Positions 48,201 through 56,214 of a stretch of 64,000 nucleotides of DNA are shown one piece after another (within the stretch, counting starts at the first letter, position 1; the number at the start of each line of letters is the position of its first letter). The DNA lies in NCBI RefSeq assembly GCF_029525575.1, contig NZ_JAPDIA010000009.1:992001-1056000 (forward strand). The letters are read 5' to 3'. The DNA comes from Cohnella rhizosphaerae. Lineage in GTDB: Bacteria > Bacillota > Bacilli > Paenibacillales > Paenibacillaceae. Made by a program: the position numbers and the translations under genes. The notes under the pieces were generated by a model. That model was not told where the DNA came from. It saw only the letters and a list, made by a program, of their open reading frames with translations, and ran no database searches.

Positions 48201-48686
48201 CAGCGGGACGCAGACGAAGGCGACCGACAGCTGCTCGCGCGTCTCGAACCGTTTGCGGGCGCCGCTGCGCGCGGCGGGCTTGGACGCGAACAGGCCGATC
48301 ATCTTGGCGGCCAGTGCTTCGTCCGGACCGGATCGATCCGCGTCGGCGAGACCGGCGTCGGCCGTTGCCGCGGCGTGCGGGACGCTGCCCGCCAGCCGAT
48401 GCTCGATGATGCGCAGCAGAGCTGCGGCGATGTGGTTGCAGTATTTATCGTAAGAAGCCAGGGAAGGGCAGGTGCAGGAAGCGGCGACGTCTCCTGCGAG
48501 CGAGATCCGCAGCTTCGTCTCGTAGACGGATCCTCCGCTTCCACGGACGACGGCCGCGTAGACGCCGGCTTCGTCGTCATAGGCGTCGAAGGTGACTTTG
48601 CCGGCGCGGGCGTATGCCAGTCCGCTCTCGTAGGCGATGCGGCCGCAGAGCGAACGGACGGTTTGGCGCGTGACGGATACGTTCAT
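45291..48686 (-). CDS. SNF2-family helicase with SWIM zinc finger
   Basis: 1131-residue ATP-dependent DNA translocase, probably acting in repair or chromosome remodelling. SWIM motif CTCPSLASYDKYCNHIA near residues 68-85; SNF2 ATPase with Walker A DDMGLGKTVQS near 690 and DEAQAIKN near 800; helicase C-terminal domain with VFSQFTSMLAMIR, AGGTGLNLTGAD and HRIGQQRAV. ATG 48686. The unusual tail GPVACKKVHH directly abuts the IS110 non-coding end and contains a T6 run (45303-45308), so the natural C-terminus may differ slightly. Catalytic parts are complete. Confidence 0.93.
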   Translation of the reverse strand: MNVSVTRQTVRSLCGRIAYESGLAYARAGKVTFDAYDDEAGVYAAVVRGSGGSVYETKLRISLAGDVAASCTCPSLASYDKYCNHIAAALLRIIEHRLAGSVPHAAATADAGLADADRSGPDEALAAKMIGLFASKPAARSGARKRFETREQLSVAFVCVPLDDGRDLALGIEARLGPSSGRLHSIKQIGGWLDSVERGESHPIAKAFAYDPELHCFSETDDEIIRALARVNRGDVAFVRSPSGLSGGPSSQRTLRIPPEDWETLHALLGRASDVSLQAGARLLPGLPWAEGPLPVRYEIDDHPDAADGSCRLEVHGLTSVKVLEAYGLALTEGGLVRLPRDACAQLAQLQRMLPAASPTERATMHATGREAAAIVNDARLVRIPREQAEGFMERVVPGLMRLGSVRIAEAVSDKIVREPLKAKLYLDRVRDRLLAGLEFHYGSAVINPLEAAGAKRSDEGPILVRDGERERRILALMDDSAFVRTEAGYVMAGDEEGEFEFLYRVLPLLEPLLGVYATAGVRIRLLPDPVVVKVSADTDERTDWLEFKFDISGIPEAEIKSLLQALVEKRAYYRMTGGALVPLDGQDFAEVNRLLDATGMLPSELKDGKLRLPLVRGLHLLEPEGSRVVKHGRSLRGLLDDLRHPDQAAFASAPAALAGTLRDYQLYGYQWMRTLAHYRFGGILADDMGLGKTVQSIAFLVSMLPILRERGQQALIVCPASLMYNWQSELRKFAPDIRCGIADGAKVERAETLANPSRFDALIVSYPLLRKDIQLYAGMTFHTLILDEAQAIKNETTQTAQAVKRIVAEQRFALTGTPIENALDELRSIAGAVFPGLFPGRRAFAELSREEVSDRIRPFVLRRLKADVLRELPDKIESVIASELLPPQKKLYAAYLAKLRTETLKHLDQDTLDRNRIRILAGITRLRQLCCHPGLFVEDYAGGSAKLDQLLELLDDCRSAGRRALVFSQFTSMLAMIRRELAARGMTHFYLDGDTPAAERVALCDRFNAGERELFLASLKAGGTGLNLTGADTVILYDLWWNPAVEQQAADRVHRIGQQRAVQVIRLVAKGTVEDKMAELQQRKRHLIDEVIRPGTEALSTLSEQDIRELLSIGTDEFDQGPVACKKVHH

Positions 48687-49035
48687 CGGGCTGAACTCCT
48701 CTTCTCTTCGCCGCCTTGCGGCAGGCCATCCAATCTGTGTCTACCTATGATACCAGATGGAAGGCCGGACGGGGCAACCAGACACCGGTTCGAAGCCCCC
48801 ATTTAAAGGCTGTGAATAAAGTTATCCCGATTGCCCCCAACGCCAATCCTGGGATTCTTATATTTGTCCACAGGGAATGGGCGTTTTGTGCACAGCCGAT
48901 TGTGGGTAAAAGGACAAGTTGGGCGCCGTCCGCCGCCTGCCGACAAAAGGGCGGGTTGCCATGTCCATTCATCCAAGAGGCTGCGCGGATGTCCGAGTAT
49001 GCTGGTTATATACCGCATAAAAGGAGGACTGGCGC
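48687..49035. other. Divergent intergenic region holding DnaA-box cluster 1
   Basis: 349 bp between the leftward helicase and the rightward YheC/D-like gene. Apart from the DnaA-like sites it contains the ribosome site AAAAGGAGG at 49018 and no visible coding sequence. Confidence 0.6.
48811..48909. promoter_or_regulatory. DnaA-box cluster 1
   Basis: Five matches to TTATNCACA within 99 bp: TGTGAATAA at 48811 (perfect, reverse), TTATCCCGA 48822 (7/9), TTGTCCACA 48864 (8/9), TTGTGCACA 48886 (8/9), TGTGGGTAA 48901 (8/9, reverse). The density is far above chance for this GC-rich sequence. Likely binds the replication initiator DnaA. Confidence 0.6.
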
Positions 49036-49708
49036 ATGCATCAGCAGCACGGACGCATGTTGGCGAGCAAATGGCTCAAGACGACTGCGCTTATGACGAA
49101 CGGCTATGTGGCGCGTCACATTCCGCCTACCAGAATTTACAGCACTGGAAATTTGAAAACGATGCTGCACCGGTTCGGCATGGTCGTTCTGAAGCCCGTG
49201 CGCGGCGCCGGAGGCAACGGCGTCATCAAGGCTACGCGGGTCGGCAGGGGCTACCAGCTTCACTCGAGGAGCAGCGTTCGTTATTTCGGCACGTTCGCGG
49301 GGCTCTGCGGGCAGATCGGCAGGCTCAAGGGAAGGCGCGCCTACCTGATCCAACGCGGCATCCGGCTGGCCACGATCGCGGGAAGGCCGATCGACTACCG
49401 GGTCAAGCACGTGAAGACGGATGCGGGCTGGCAGATCAGGGCGATGGTCGGACGCGTCGCGCGCAGGGGGGCTGTTCGTCACCAACCTGTGCAGAGGAGG
49501 CACCCGGATCACGGCAGGCCAAGGCATCGCCAGATCGCTGTCGGGGCGGCTCGTCGGCGCCAAGAAGAGTCAAATGCGCCATTTGACGCGTACGTCGACG
49601 GCGCTGCTGGAGAGCCGCTTCCCGGGCATCGGACAGCTTGGCTACGATTACGGCATCGATCGCGGCGGCCGGATCTGGATGCTGGAAGTGAATACGCGTC
49701 CGCAGTAA
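49036..49708 (+). CDS. YheC/YheD family spore-associated protein (ATP-grasp-like), one frameshift
   Basis: 223-residue protein after correction, shorter than most YheC/YheD proteins. VLKPVRGAGGNGVIKA and YLIQRGIRL resemble the ATP-grasp core, DYRVKHVKTDAGWQI and the terminal WMLEVNTRPQ are family hallmarks. G6 at 49466-49471 breaks the frame; one G removed links VARRG to LFVTNLCRGG. AAAAGGAGG is 9 nt before ATG. The family is linked to the Bacillus spore coat. Flanked on both sides by DnaA-box clusters. Confidence 0.85.
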
Positions 49709-49804
49709 CTTCTGCGAATGGAAGGAATGGCATTTGCTATCATCGGCGGCTATCAGCGCAAATTTCGCGATGAATTATTTTTATGGAAAAAACAGTATTT
49801 TTCC

Positions 49805-49903
49805 TGTGGATAAAACCATCCACAGTATCCGCAACGGCCGAACGCGGAAAACGGGTTTTTTCAACAAAATAATCACATCTTGTACACAGGCGGATGTGGA
49901 TAG
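49805..49903. promoter_or_regulatory. DnaA-box cluster 2, upstream of sda
   Basis: TGTGGATAA at 49805 (perfect, reverse), CCATCCACA 49816 (7/9), TTGTACACA 49880 (8/9), TGTGGATAG 49895 (8/9, reverse). In Bacillus subtilis, DnaA binds boxes upstream of sda and activates it, coupling replication status to sporulation; the same layout is seen here. Confidence 0.72.
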
Positions 49904-49911
49904 CGGGGCGC

Positions 49912-49941
49912 TTGTCCGTCAGTTGAAGCGCATGCTATGAT
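49912..49941 (+). promoter_or_regulatory. Candidate sda promoter
   Basis: TTGTCC, 18-bp spacer, TATGAT, beginning 9 bp after the last DnaA-like box and ending 66 bp before the sda ATG. This position suits activation by upstream-bound DnaA. Confidence 0.48.
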
Positions 49942-50007
49942 GCGATCACGAAGAGCCCGCGAGCGGGATCCTCGTCAGAATAGCCTGCTTAAGAAAGGGT
50001 GTAGGCC

Positions 50008-50154
50008 ATGTTGCCGTTGTTGTCGGATGAGCTGCTAATGGAAGCTTACCAACATGCCGTCCGCTTGAAGCTGGAAAGGGAATTCGTACATCTGCTGCAC
50101 GCCGAGATCCGGCGCAGACAACTGCCCATGAAGGAAGAGCGGCTTGCGAAGTAG
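50008..50154 (+). CDS. sda: Sporulation histidine-kinase inhibitor Sda
   Basis: 48-residue helical-hairpin protein. LSDELLMEAYQHAV and FVHLLHAEIRRRQL line up with the two helices of Bacillus Sda (LSDELLIESY.. and ..FIELIENEIKRRSL). Sda binds KinA-type kinases and blocks the phosphorelay when replication is incomplete or newly initiated. ATG follows AAAGGGTGTAGGCC. The upstream DnaA boxes and promoter support the assignment, and a terminator follows. It is short enough to be missed by standard gene callers. Confidence 0.88.
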   Translation: MLPLLSDELLMEAYQHAVRLKLEREFVHLLHAEIRRRQLPMKEERLAK

Positions 50155-50643
50155 CCGCGCGCGTCCCGATCATATGGATGAAGGCATTCTCGCTTTTTCG
50201 GCCGTCCCGGCCGGAGGCAGGGATGCCTTCTTTTATTATAAATGCGCAACCCGATGCGTTTAGAACACCGGATTGCGCTCATGGTCGCGGCAGGCGCTGG
50301 TCCGCCATGGAGGATGGCGTCAACCGTCGGCGAGGCGGGTCCTGGGCGCAAACGGGGCGCAACAGAGGCGCAAACGAGGCGCTTCGTTTCTTCATGGACT
50401 AACGACAAAGTACAAGACCTGCGCCTCCGCGAGGATGCCGCGTCCCCGCGCGGGTTGCGCGCAGGATAAACCCAGGCGGAACAGGGTAAATTTGTGGAGA
50501 AGTCCAAACGATTTTGTAACAATGAACCTTGAAATAGAAGGGTAAAGCCGATATGATTCTTTTGAGGCAAAGAGACAAATATGCCTATCTTCATTGTGGA
50601 TTTTTTCACATGTTGAACACCAAACTGGATTGGATGGGATCCC
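50155..50643. other. Intergenic region between sda and the NDH-2-like gene
   Basis: 489 bp without a convincing gene. After the sda terminator it holds a short low-complexity stretch of GGCGCAAAC/GGGGCGCAAC units at about 50347-50385. Small open frames here lack ribosome sites and family features. Confidence 0.55.
50180..50236 (+). terminator. Terminator after sda
   Basis: Outer stem GAAGGCAT/ATGCCTTC and inner stem CGGCCG-TCC-CGGCCG, followed by TTTTATTAT. Confidence 0.75.
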
Positions 50644-51838
50644 ATGAGCAGTATACCCAAAATCGTCATCCTAGGCGCGGGGTACGGCGGCGTTCTGACG
50701 TCGCTGCGTCTCCAAAAAAGAGCTTAATTATAATGAAGCCGATGTGACACTCGTCAATAAGCACGATTATCACTATATTACGACGCATCTCCATATGCCT
50801 GCGGCGGGTACCGATCACCCGGACAATGCGCGCGTGAGCATCTCCAAGCTCATCGACGAGTTCAAGATCGACTTCGTGAAATCGACCGTCGTGCAGATTC
50901 GTCCGCAGGACCGCAAGGTCATCCTGGAGGACGGCACGCTCTCCTACGACTATTTGATTATCGCGCTGGGCGGCGAGTCGGAGACGTTCGGCATCCCCGG
51001 CATGGCGGAAAATGCGTTCACGATCCGCAGCATCAACTCGGTCCGTCTCATCCGCGAGCATATCGAATACCAATTCGCCCGCTACAAGCGCGAGCCGCAT
51101 CGTACGGACTACCTGACGTTCGTCGTCGGCGGCGCGGGCTTCACCGGGATCGAGTTCATCGGCGAGCTGGCCGACCGCGTGCCGGATCTGTGCAAGCAGT
51201 TCGACGTCGACCGCTCGCTCGTCAAGATCATCAACGTCGAGGCGGCGCCGACCGCGCTCCCCGGCTTCGATCCCGAACTGGTCGAGTACGCGATGGAGGT
51301 GCTGCGCAAGAAGGGCGTCACCTTCCGTATCGGCACCGCGATCAAGGAATGCACGGCGGACGGCGTCATCGTCGGCGAAGGCGAAGAGATCAAGTCGCAG
51401 ACGGTCATCTGGTCCGGCGGCGTCCGGGGCAACCGGCTGATCGAGGAAGCGGGCTTCGAGACGATGCGCGGACGCGTCAAGGTCGACGAGCATCTGCGCG
51501 CGCCGGGCCACGAGAACGTCTACGTGCTCGGGGACAATTCGCTCATGTTCAACCCGGAGGGGCGTCCTTACCCGCCGACGGCGCAGATCGCGATGCAGCA
51601 AGGCGTCAACTGTGCGCATAATCTCGTCGCCTCGATCCGCAATCAGTCGCTGCGGCCGTTCGTGTTCAGCAACAAAGGCACGGTGGCTTCGCTCGGCAAG
51701 GGCGAGGCGATCGGCATGGCGTTCGGCAAAAAGTATAAAGGACGCGTCGCCGCTTGGCTGAAGAAGGCGATCGACCTTCGCTATCTGTTCATCATCGGCG
51801 GCATTCCGCTCGTGCTCCGCAAGGGCAAGTTCCTCTAA
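50644..51838 (+). CDS. Type II NADH dehydrogenase-like flavoprotein, one frameshift
   Basis: 397-residue NDH-2 family enzyme after correction. FAD motif IVILGAGYGGVL at the start, NADH motif VVGGAGFTGIEFIGEL near residue 160, FAD motif VYVLGDNS near 300, and C-terminal hydrophobic DLRYLFIIGGIPLVL as a membrane foot. A6 at 50714-50719 breaks the N-terminus; removing one A gives RLQKELNYNEADVTLVNKHDYHY. Feeds electrons from NADH to menaquinone, consistent with mqnE in the window. Overlaps the next gene by one base. Confidence 0.92.
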
Positions 51839-52119
51839 TGCGGCACTGCAGCGTGCAGGTTCGCGGGCTGCTGACGCGGGACGAGCTCGACCGCTACAAC
51901 GCGCTGATGGAAGTCGGCGGCTATCTCGAGTCGCAGCAGCGGTACGACCTGTCCGCGGTCGTGCAGGCCGAGGTGGACCTGCTCATCCAGCCGGGCATCG
52001 AGCGGCTCAAGGAAAAGGGACGCGAGCGCGACCGCATGTCGCAGGAATACTTGGAGGAGCGCCGCCGCGCAGAGTGGGAAGCGCAGATGCGCGCGGCGAC
52101 CGACGACGAAGAAGACTAA
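51838..52119 (+). CDS. Small conserved-looking hypothetical protein, 93 aa
   Basis: Not recognised. Its ATG overlaps the flavoprotein stop (TAATG), so it is co-translated with it. The protein is helical and highly charged: N-terminal VQVRGLLTRDELDRYNALMEVGGYLES, then a coiled-coil-like GIERLKEKGRERDRMSQEYLEE and an acidic tail. No membrane segment. A helper for the dehydrogenase is possible from linkage alone. Confidence 0.8.
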   Translation: MRHCSVQVRGLLTRDELDRYNALMEVGGYLESQQRYDLSAVVQAEVDLLIQPGIERLKEKGRERDRMSQEYLEERRRAEWEAQMRAATDDEED

Positions 52120-52126
52120 GCGCGAG

Positions 52127-52166
52127 AGGCAGGCTGGTTCCGAATCGATCGGAGCCGCCTGCCTTT
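52127..52166 (+). terminator. Terminator of the NDH-2-like operon
   Basis: AGGCAGGC/GCCTGCCT outer stem with inner CCGA/TCGG, then TTTGC; T-run is short. Confidence 0.62.
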
Positions 52167-52182
52167 GCTATTGGCCGCCGGC

Positions 52183-52211
52183 TTGACGAAGGGGATGCGC
52201 AGGCCGATAAT
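52183..52211 (+). promoter_or_regulatory. Sigma-A promoter of the GH110 gene
   Basis: TTGACG, 17-bp spacer, GATAAT, 64 bp before ATG; AGGGGGAGAAG is the ribosome site. Confidence 0.62.
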
Positions 52212-52275
52212 AGGCCGTGTTTGCAGTCATTTCTAGCTTGCATGGATCGAACGTGAGTACAGGGGGAGAAGAAAG

Positions 52276-54060
52276 ATGCGCGAATCGGATCGGCTGACGG
52301 GCGCGGAACCAACGGTATGGCGGCTCGAGGACTTCGGCGCAAAGCCGGATTCCGGCGAAGATACGGCGGTCGCGATGCGACAGGCGATCGCGGCGGCTGC
52401 AAACTCGGAGGGAGCGGCGCTGCTGACCTGCGGGCCGGGACGCTACGATTTTTACGACGATGAAGCCGCCCGCGTGCCTTATTTCATCACGAACACAGCC
52501 AGCGAGACGGAAAATCCGGATGTGACGAAGACGATCGGCATCTATATGAAAGGCGTGCGCGATCTGACGCTGGACGGAAAAGGGGCGCTGTTCGTCTTTC
52601 ATGGCAAGCAGACGATGCTCGCGCTGGACGGCTGCCGGCGGATCGCGATCCGCAACGTTCGCATGGACTACGCCGAGCCGACGGTGACTGAGGCGAAGGT
52701 GACAGGCGTGGGCGGGGACTGGCTCGAGCTCGAGATACATCCGGATTCGCGCTGCGTCGTGGAGGAAGGCAAGCTGTACTGGATCGGAAAAGGCTGGCGG
52801 TTCCGCGAGGGGCCGATGCAGGCTTACGATCCTGCGCGCGATACGACCTGGCGCATCGACAATGTGATCGAAGCGGCGACGACGGCGGAAGCGATCGGTC
52901 CGCGGAACGTTCGGCTGGGCTTTGGCGGTACGGCGTTTGCGGCTGCGGCCAAGGCGTTGGGCGAGATCAAACCGGGTTATGTCCTGCAGAGCCGCGACGG
53001 CATCCGCGATCAGGTAGGCGCCTTCCTGCTGAACAGCCGCGACATCGCGATGGAAGACGTCGGCATGCATTTCATGCACGGGCTCGGTATCGTGGGGCAA
53101 TATAGCGAGAACTTATCGTTTGGGAGAATGGAGCTGGCGCCGCGCCCCGAGACGGGGAGAACGGCGGCGGCCTTTGCGGACTGCATCCACCTGATGGGCT
53201 GCCGGGGCCGGATCGAGATCGCGGATTCCCGATTCGCCGGCGCCCACGACGACGCGATCAACATCCACGGCACGTATTTGCAAATCGCGGACCGGCCTGC
53301 GCCCGACGTCGTGGAAGTCCGGTTCATGCATCCGCAAAGCTACGGCTTTGAAGCGTTCCGGGCCGGCGACGAGATCGAGTTCGCGAGACGACGCTCGCTG
53401 ACGGCGTTCGGAACCGGCCGGGTCCGCTCGGTTGAGCGACTCGACGACCGCACGCTGCGGCTGACTTTGGCGGAGCCTGCGCCGGCTGCGGCGGACATCG
53501 AACCGGGCGATGTCGTGGAGAACGTGACCTGGACGCCGGAGGTGCGCATCGCCGGCAATCGCATCGCGCGCATTCCGACGCGCGGCATCTTGATCACGAC
53601 GCGGCGTCGGGCCGTGATCGAAGGCAATACGTTCGAGCGGATGCGGATGAGCGCCGTCCTGGTCGAAGGGGATGCGTCGTCCTGGTTCGAATCGGGTCCT
53701 GTGCACGATCTGACGATCCGGGGCAACCGGTTCGTGGCGTGCGGCGACGCCGATACCCCGGTCATCGCCGTCACGCCGGCGATCGACGAGCCGGACCCGG
53801 CGCGTCCGGTGCATCGCCGCATTCGTATCGAAGGCAACCGGTTCGAGACGCGGGACGCCCTGGTGCTGAAGGCGAAGGGGGCAGCGGACGTATCATTTAC
53901 GGAAAACGAGATTCGTGCGGCGGCGGTGAAGGGAGGCGGCCTCGGCGCGTTCAGCGCATTCATTACGATCGAGGAGACGATTCGTATGACCGCTTGCGCG
54001 GATACGGACGTTCGAGATAACCGGTTTTTCGTTTCGGAAGACATAGGAGGGCTTGCGTGA
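52276..54060 (+). CDS. GH110-type alpha-1,3-galactosidase (parallel beta-helix)
   Basis: 594-residue beta-helix enzyme. DFGAKPDSGEDTAVAMRQAI opens the helix; LTLDGKGALFVFHGKQTM, AHDDAINIHGTYL and MHPQSYGFEAFRAGDEIEF match what I know of GH110 enzymes that remove terminal alpha-1,3-galactose, as in blood-group B or linear B glycans. The DD pair in HDDAIN would be catalytic. No signal peptide is seen, unlike many GH110 members, so it probably works on imported glycans. It has its own promoter and no sugar-transport neighbour. Confidence 0.82.
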   Translation: MRESDRLTGAEPTVWRLEDFGAKPDSGEDTAVAMRQAIAAAANSEGAALLTCGPGRYDFYDDEAARVPYFITNTASETENPDVTKTIGIYMKGVRDLTLDGKGALFVFHGKQTMLALDGCRRIAIRNVRMDYAEPTVTEAKVTGVGGDWLELEIHPDSRCVVEEGKLYWIGKGWRFREGPMQAYDPARDTTWRIDNVIEAATTAEAIGPRNVRLGFGGTAFAAAAKALGEIKPGYVLQSRDGIRDQVGAFLLNSRDIAMEDVGMHFMHGLGIVGQYSENLSFGRMELAPRPETGRTAAAFADCIHLMGCRGRIEIADSRFAGAHDDAINIHGTYLQIADRPAPDVVEVRFMHPQSYGFEAFRAGDEIEFARRRSLTAFGTGRVRSVERLDDRTLRLTLAEPAPAAADIEPGDVVENVTWTPEVRIAGNRIARIPTRGILITTRRRAVIEGNTFERMRMSAVLVEGDASSWFESGPVHDLTIRGNRFVACGDADTPVIAVTPAIDEPDPARPVHRRIRIEGNRFETRDALVLKAKGAADVSFTENEIRAAAVKGGGLGAFSAFITIEETIRMTACADTDVRDNRFFVSEDIGGLA

Positions 54061-54085
54061 GGCCGGTCCAGTCCGTTTAAAGTGA

Positions 54086-54275
54086 GCAATAGTTGTCAGA
54101 AGGCAATTAATTTCGACCGAATCAGGCGTTTTGAGATCAATAGCTGTCAAAAGGCAACTAATTGAACCCAAATCTGCTTCCTGCGCAAAAAGTATGGGAA
54201 TTAACTGCTCTTTGACACTTATCGAGAAATAGTCCCTCCTCCATCGAAGAAATAAATGCTCAAATGCAGTTAAAT
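54086..54275. repeat. Degenerate intergenic repeats, AATAGNTGTCAAAAGGCAATTAATT type
   Basis: Copies start near 54088 and 54138 (50 bp apart), one inverted copy lies at about 54191-54221 (GAATTAACTGCTCTTTGACAC), and a weaker fourth at about 54252-54275. A further GC-rich pair built on GGATGCCC sits at 54303 and 54341. None is coding. Confidence 0.65.
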
Positions 54276-54400
54276 CTTGGGCGGCGGATGTGGAAGGCGG
54301 GTGGATGCCCGCGGTGGTGCGAAGAATGTGAAAATAGAGCGGATGCCCACGGCGGGGCGGCGGATGTGAGAAAGGTATGGAGCAGGGCTGCGACAAATAA

Positions 54401-54452
54401 AAAAAAGCGCAATCCCGCGCGGCCTCCGGGCCGGCTGGAATTGCGCTTTTTC
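54401..54452. terminator. Bidirectional terminator between GH110 and hemQ
   Basis: AGCGCAAT/ATTGCGCT stem with GC-rich inner arms (GGCC/GGCC), A-run on one side and T-run on the other. Confidence 0.8.
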
Positions 54453-54477
54453 AAATGCCGTTCGAGGCTTCGCTCGC

Positions 54478-55224
54478 TTAGATACGCAGCAGATCCGCGA
54501 AGCCGTCCGCCGTGAGCAGGTTGCCGACGTAGAACGGTCCGAATTCGCCGAAGCGCGCGCTGGCCTCGTCGAATCTCATCTCATATACGAGCTTCTTGAA
54601 CTGAAGCGCCTCGTCCGCGAACAAGGTCACGCCCCACTCCCAATCGTCGAAGCCGACGGAGCCGGTGATGATCTGCTTGACCTTGCCGGCGTAGTTGCGT
54701 CCGATCATGCCGTGGCTGCGCATGAACGCCTTGCGCTCGTCCATCGAGAGCATGTACCAGTTGTCGTCGAGCAGGCGGCGCTTGTTCATCGGGTAGAAGC
54801 AAATATGCTTCGACTGCGGCAGAATCGGCTTGAGGCGTGCGGCGACTTCCGGGATCTGCATCGGATCGGACCCCGCGGGCGCGAGGTAGCTGCTCAGCTC
54901 CACGATGCTGACGTACGAATATTCGGGCTTCGCGAACTTGGCGAACGCCGAGCGGTTAAACGCGTTCTCGATCGCGTTCAGCTCCTCCAGCGTCTCGCGC
55001 AGGTGCATGAACACGAAGTCGGCCTTCTGGCCGACGATCGCGTAGACGGCGAGGCTGCCTTCCTTGCGCGATTCGGTCTCCCGCCAGTCGGCGATGAGGC
55101 CCAGCAGCTCCTGCCGCGCGGTCTCGCGTTCCTCGGGGCTCGCGGCCTTCCAGGCCGTCCAGTCGATCGTGCGGAAGTCGTGCAGCGCGTACCAGCCGTC
55201 CAGCGTTTGTGCGGCTTCACTCAT
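54478..55224 (-). CDS. hemQ: Coproheme decarboxylase HemQ (chlorite-dismutase family)
   Basis: 248-residue enzyme for the last step of the coproporphyrin-dependent haem pathway of Firmicutes, converting coproheme to haem b with peroxide. Conserved parts are WYALHDFRTIDW, PEYSYVSIVELSSY with the catalytic tyrosine, and MRSHGMIGRNYAGKV with the proximal histidine; GSVGFDDWEWGVTLF is near-diagnostic. ATG 55224 is preceded by AGGAGAG. It fits an aerobic respiratory chain together with the two NDH-2-like proteins and menaquinone synthesis. Confidence 0.95.
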   Translation of the reverse strand: MSEAAQTLDGWYALHDFRTIDWTAWKAASPEERETARQELLGLIADWRETESRKEGSLAVYAIVGQKADFVFMHLRETLEELNAIENAFNRSAFAKFAKPEYSYVSIVELSSYLAPAGSDPMQIPEVAARLKPILPQSKHICFYPMNKRRLLDDNWYMLSMDERKAFMRSHGMIGRNYAGKVKQIITGSVGFDDWEWGVTLFADEALQFKKLVYEMRFDEASARFGEFGPFYVGNLLTADGFADLLRI

Positions 55225-55322
55225 TTAGCTCAACTCTCCTTCTCGTCGTGCCTTGTCCAACATGGCTTTTCCCATTTTAGCCTATATTCGCTCCCTCGGG
55301 CAAACGCAGGCGCGTCCGTGCG

Positions 55323-55352
55323 TTGACTGTCCTCGAACCGATCTTGTAAACT
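55323..55352 (+). promoter_or_regulatory. Promoter of yuiB
   Basis: TTGACT, 18-bp spacer, TAAACT, 39 bp before ATG 55392. Confidence 0.55.
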
Positions 55353-55391
55353 AATAGAGCACACATCCGACCGGGAGGCTTAACATTTAAG

Positions 55392-55676
55392 ATGAGAGAG
55401 ATTCTGCAAGAGATTCTCGGCACCATGCTGTTCTTCGTCTTGTTCTTCGGCATCGGCTTTATCCTTAATATGCTGATCAAGACGACCTGGCTGCCGACTT
55501 GGATATATGTGATCGTCGTGCTGCCGCTGGGCGTATGGCACTTCTGGAATCCGGAGCTGAGCGTGCTCGCGTTCATCGGCGTGTTCACGCTGCCCTTCCT
55601 CGCCGGCATCGGCGGCGCCCTGACGAGCGGCTGGGCGATCCGCGCGCTGCGGCGCGGCGGCTACAGAATGTTCTGA
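55392..55676 (+). CDS. yuiB: YuiB-like membrane protein
   Basis: 94-residue membrane protein with three hydrophobic segments: TMLFFVLFFGIGFILNML, WIYVIVVLPLGVWHFW and VLAFIGVFTLPFLAGIGGAL. The N-terminal segment is close to Bacillus YuiB. Function unknown; in Bacillus it lies near NDH-2-type genes, and the same is true here. CCGGGAGG precedes ATG. Followed 37 nt later by a GtrA-family gene. Confidence 0.8.
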   Translation: MREILQEILGTMLFFVLFFGIGFILNMLIKTTWLPTWIYVIVVLPLGVWHFWNPELSVLAFIGVFTLPFLAGIGGALTSGWAIRALRRGGYRMF

Positions 55677-55713
55677 TCGAAGCGGGGATATTCGGGAAAA
55701 CGAGGGGCGAGCC

Positions 55714-56130
55714 ATGAAAATCGACAGCCGGGAAATCAAGCGCGTCCTCAAGTTCGCGTCAATCGGCGTACTGAATACGGGCATCGACATCGCGATATTC
55801 GCGGCGCTCGTCTACGCGCTCGGCTGGCCGTCGCTGCCGGCCCAGTGCGTCTCGTACTTCCTTGCCTTCCTCAACAGCTATTGGTGGAACCGGCGCTGGA
55901 CGTTCGGCATGCGGGAGCGCGGCAGCGCCAAGGAGCTGGTCAAGTTTGGCCTCGTCAACGCGCTGTCGTTCCTGTGCGCCACGGGCGTGCTGCTCGCCGC
56001 GGAGAAGGGGCTCGATCTGGCGCCGATCTTAGCCAAGCTCGTATCCGTCGCCGCCTCGCTCGCCGTCAATTACGCCGGGAGCAAGCTGTGGGTGTTCAGG
56101 CAGGGGCCGGAGCTGGGAAGCGGGAATTAA
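55714..56130 (+). CDS. GtrA family membrane protein
   Basis: 138-residue protein with four membrane helices. KFASIGVLNTGIDIAIFAAL, YFLAFLNSYWWNRRWTF and the ending AVNYAGSKLWVF are the GtrA/DPMS-type signature. GtrA proteins are thought to flip lipid-linked sugars or help polysaccharide and teichoic-acid decoration. ATG follows GGGGCGAGCC, a weak ribosome site. Last gene before a strong terminator. Confidence 0.92.
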   Translation: MKIDSREIKRVLKFASIGVLNTGIDIAIFAALVYALGWPSLPAQCVSYFLAFLNSYWWNRRWTFGMRERGSAKELVKFGLVNALSFLCATGVLLAAEKGLDLAPILAKLVSVAASLAVNYAGSKLWVFRQGPELGSGN

Positions 56131-56145
56131 TCGAATCGGAAATAG

Positions 56146-56181
56146 CCGACGGAACGCACGGTGCGTTCGCGTCGGTTTTTC
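56146..56181 (+). terminator. Terminator after the GtrA gene
   Basis: CCGACG/CGTCGG outer and GAACGCA/TGCGTTC inner stem, followed by T5. Confidence 0.85.
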
Positions 56182-56214
56182 TTTGCGCGGCCAACTGCGT
56201 GCTTACGTTTGACG

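Noticed and set aside
48811..49903. Chromosomal replication origin
   Set aside because: DnaA boxes are present, but there is no dnaA, dnaN or rpmH nearby and no clear A/T-rich unwinding element; regulatory or titration sites are likelier.
50178..50545. Small genes between sda and the NDH-2-like gene
   Set aside because: The frames overlap a terminator and low-complexity GGCGC repeats, lack ribosome sites and show no family features.
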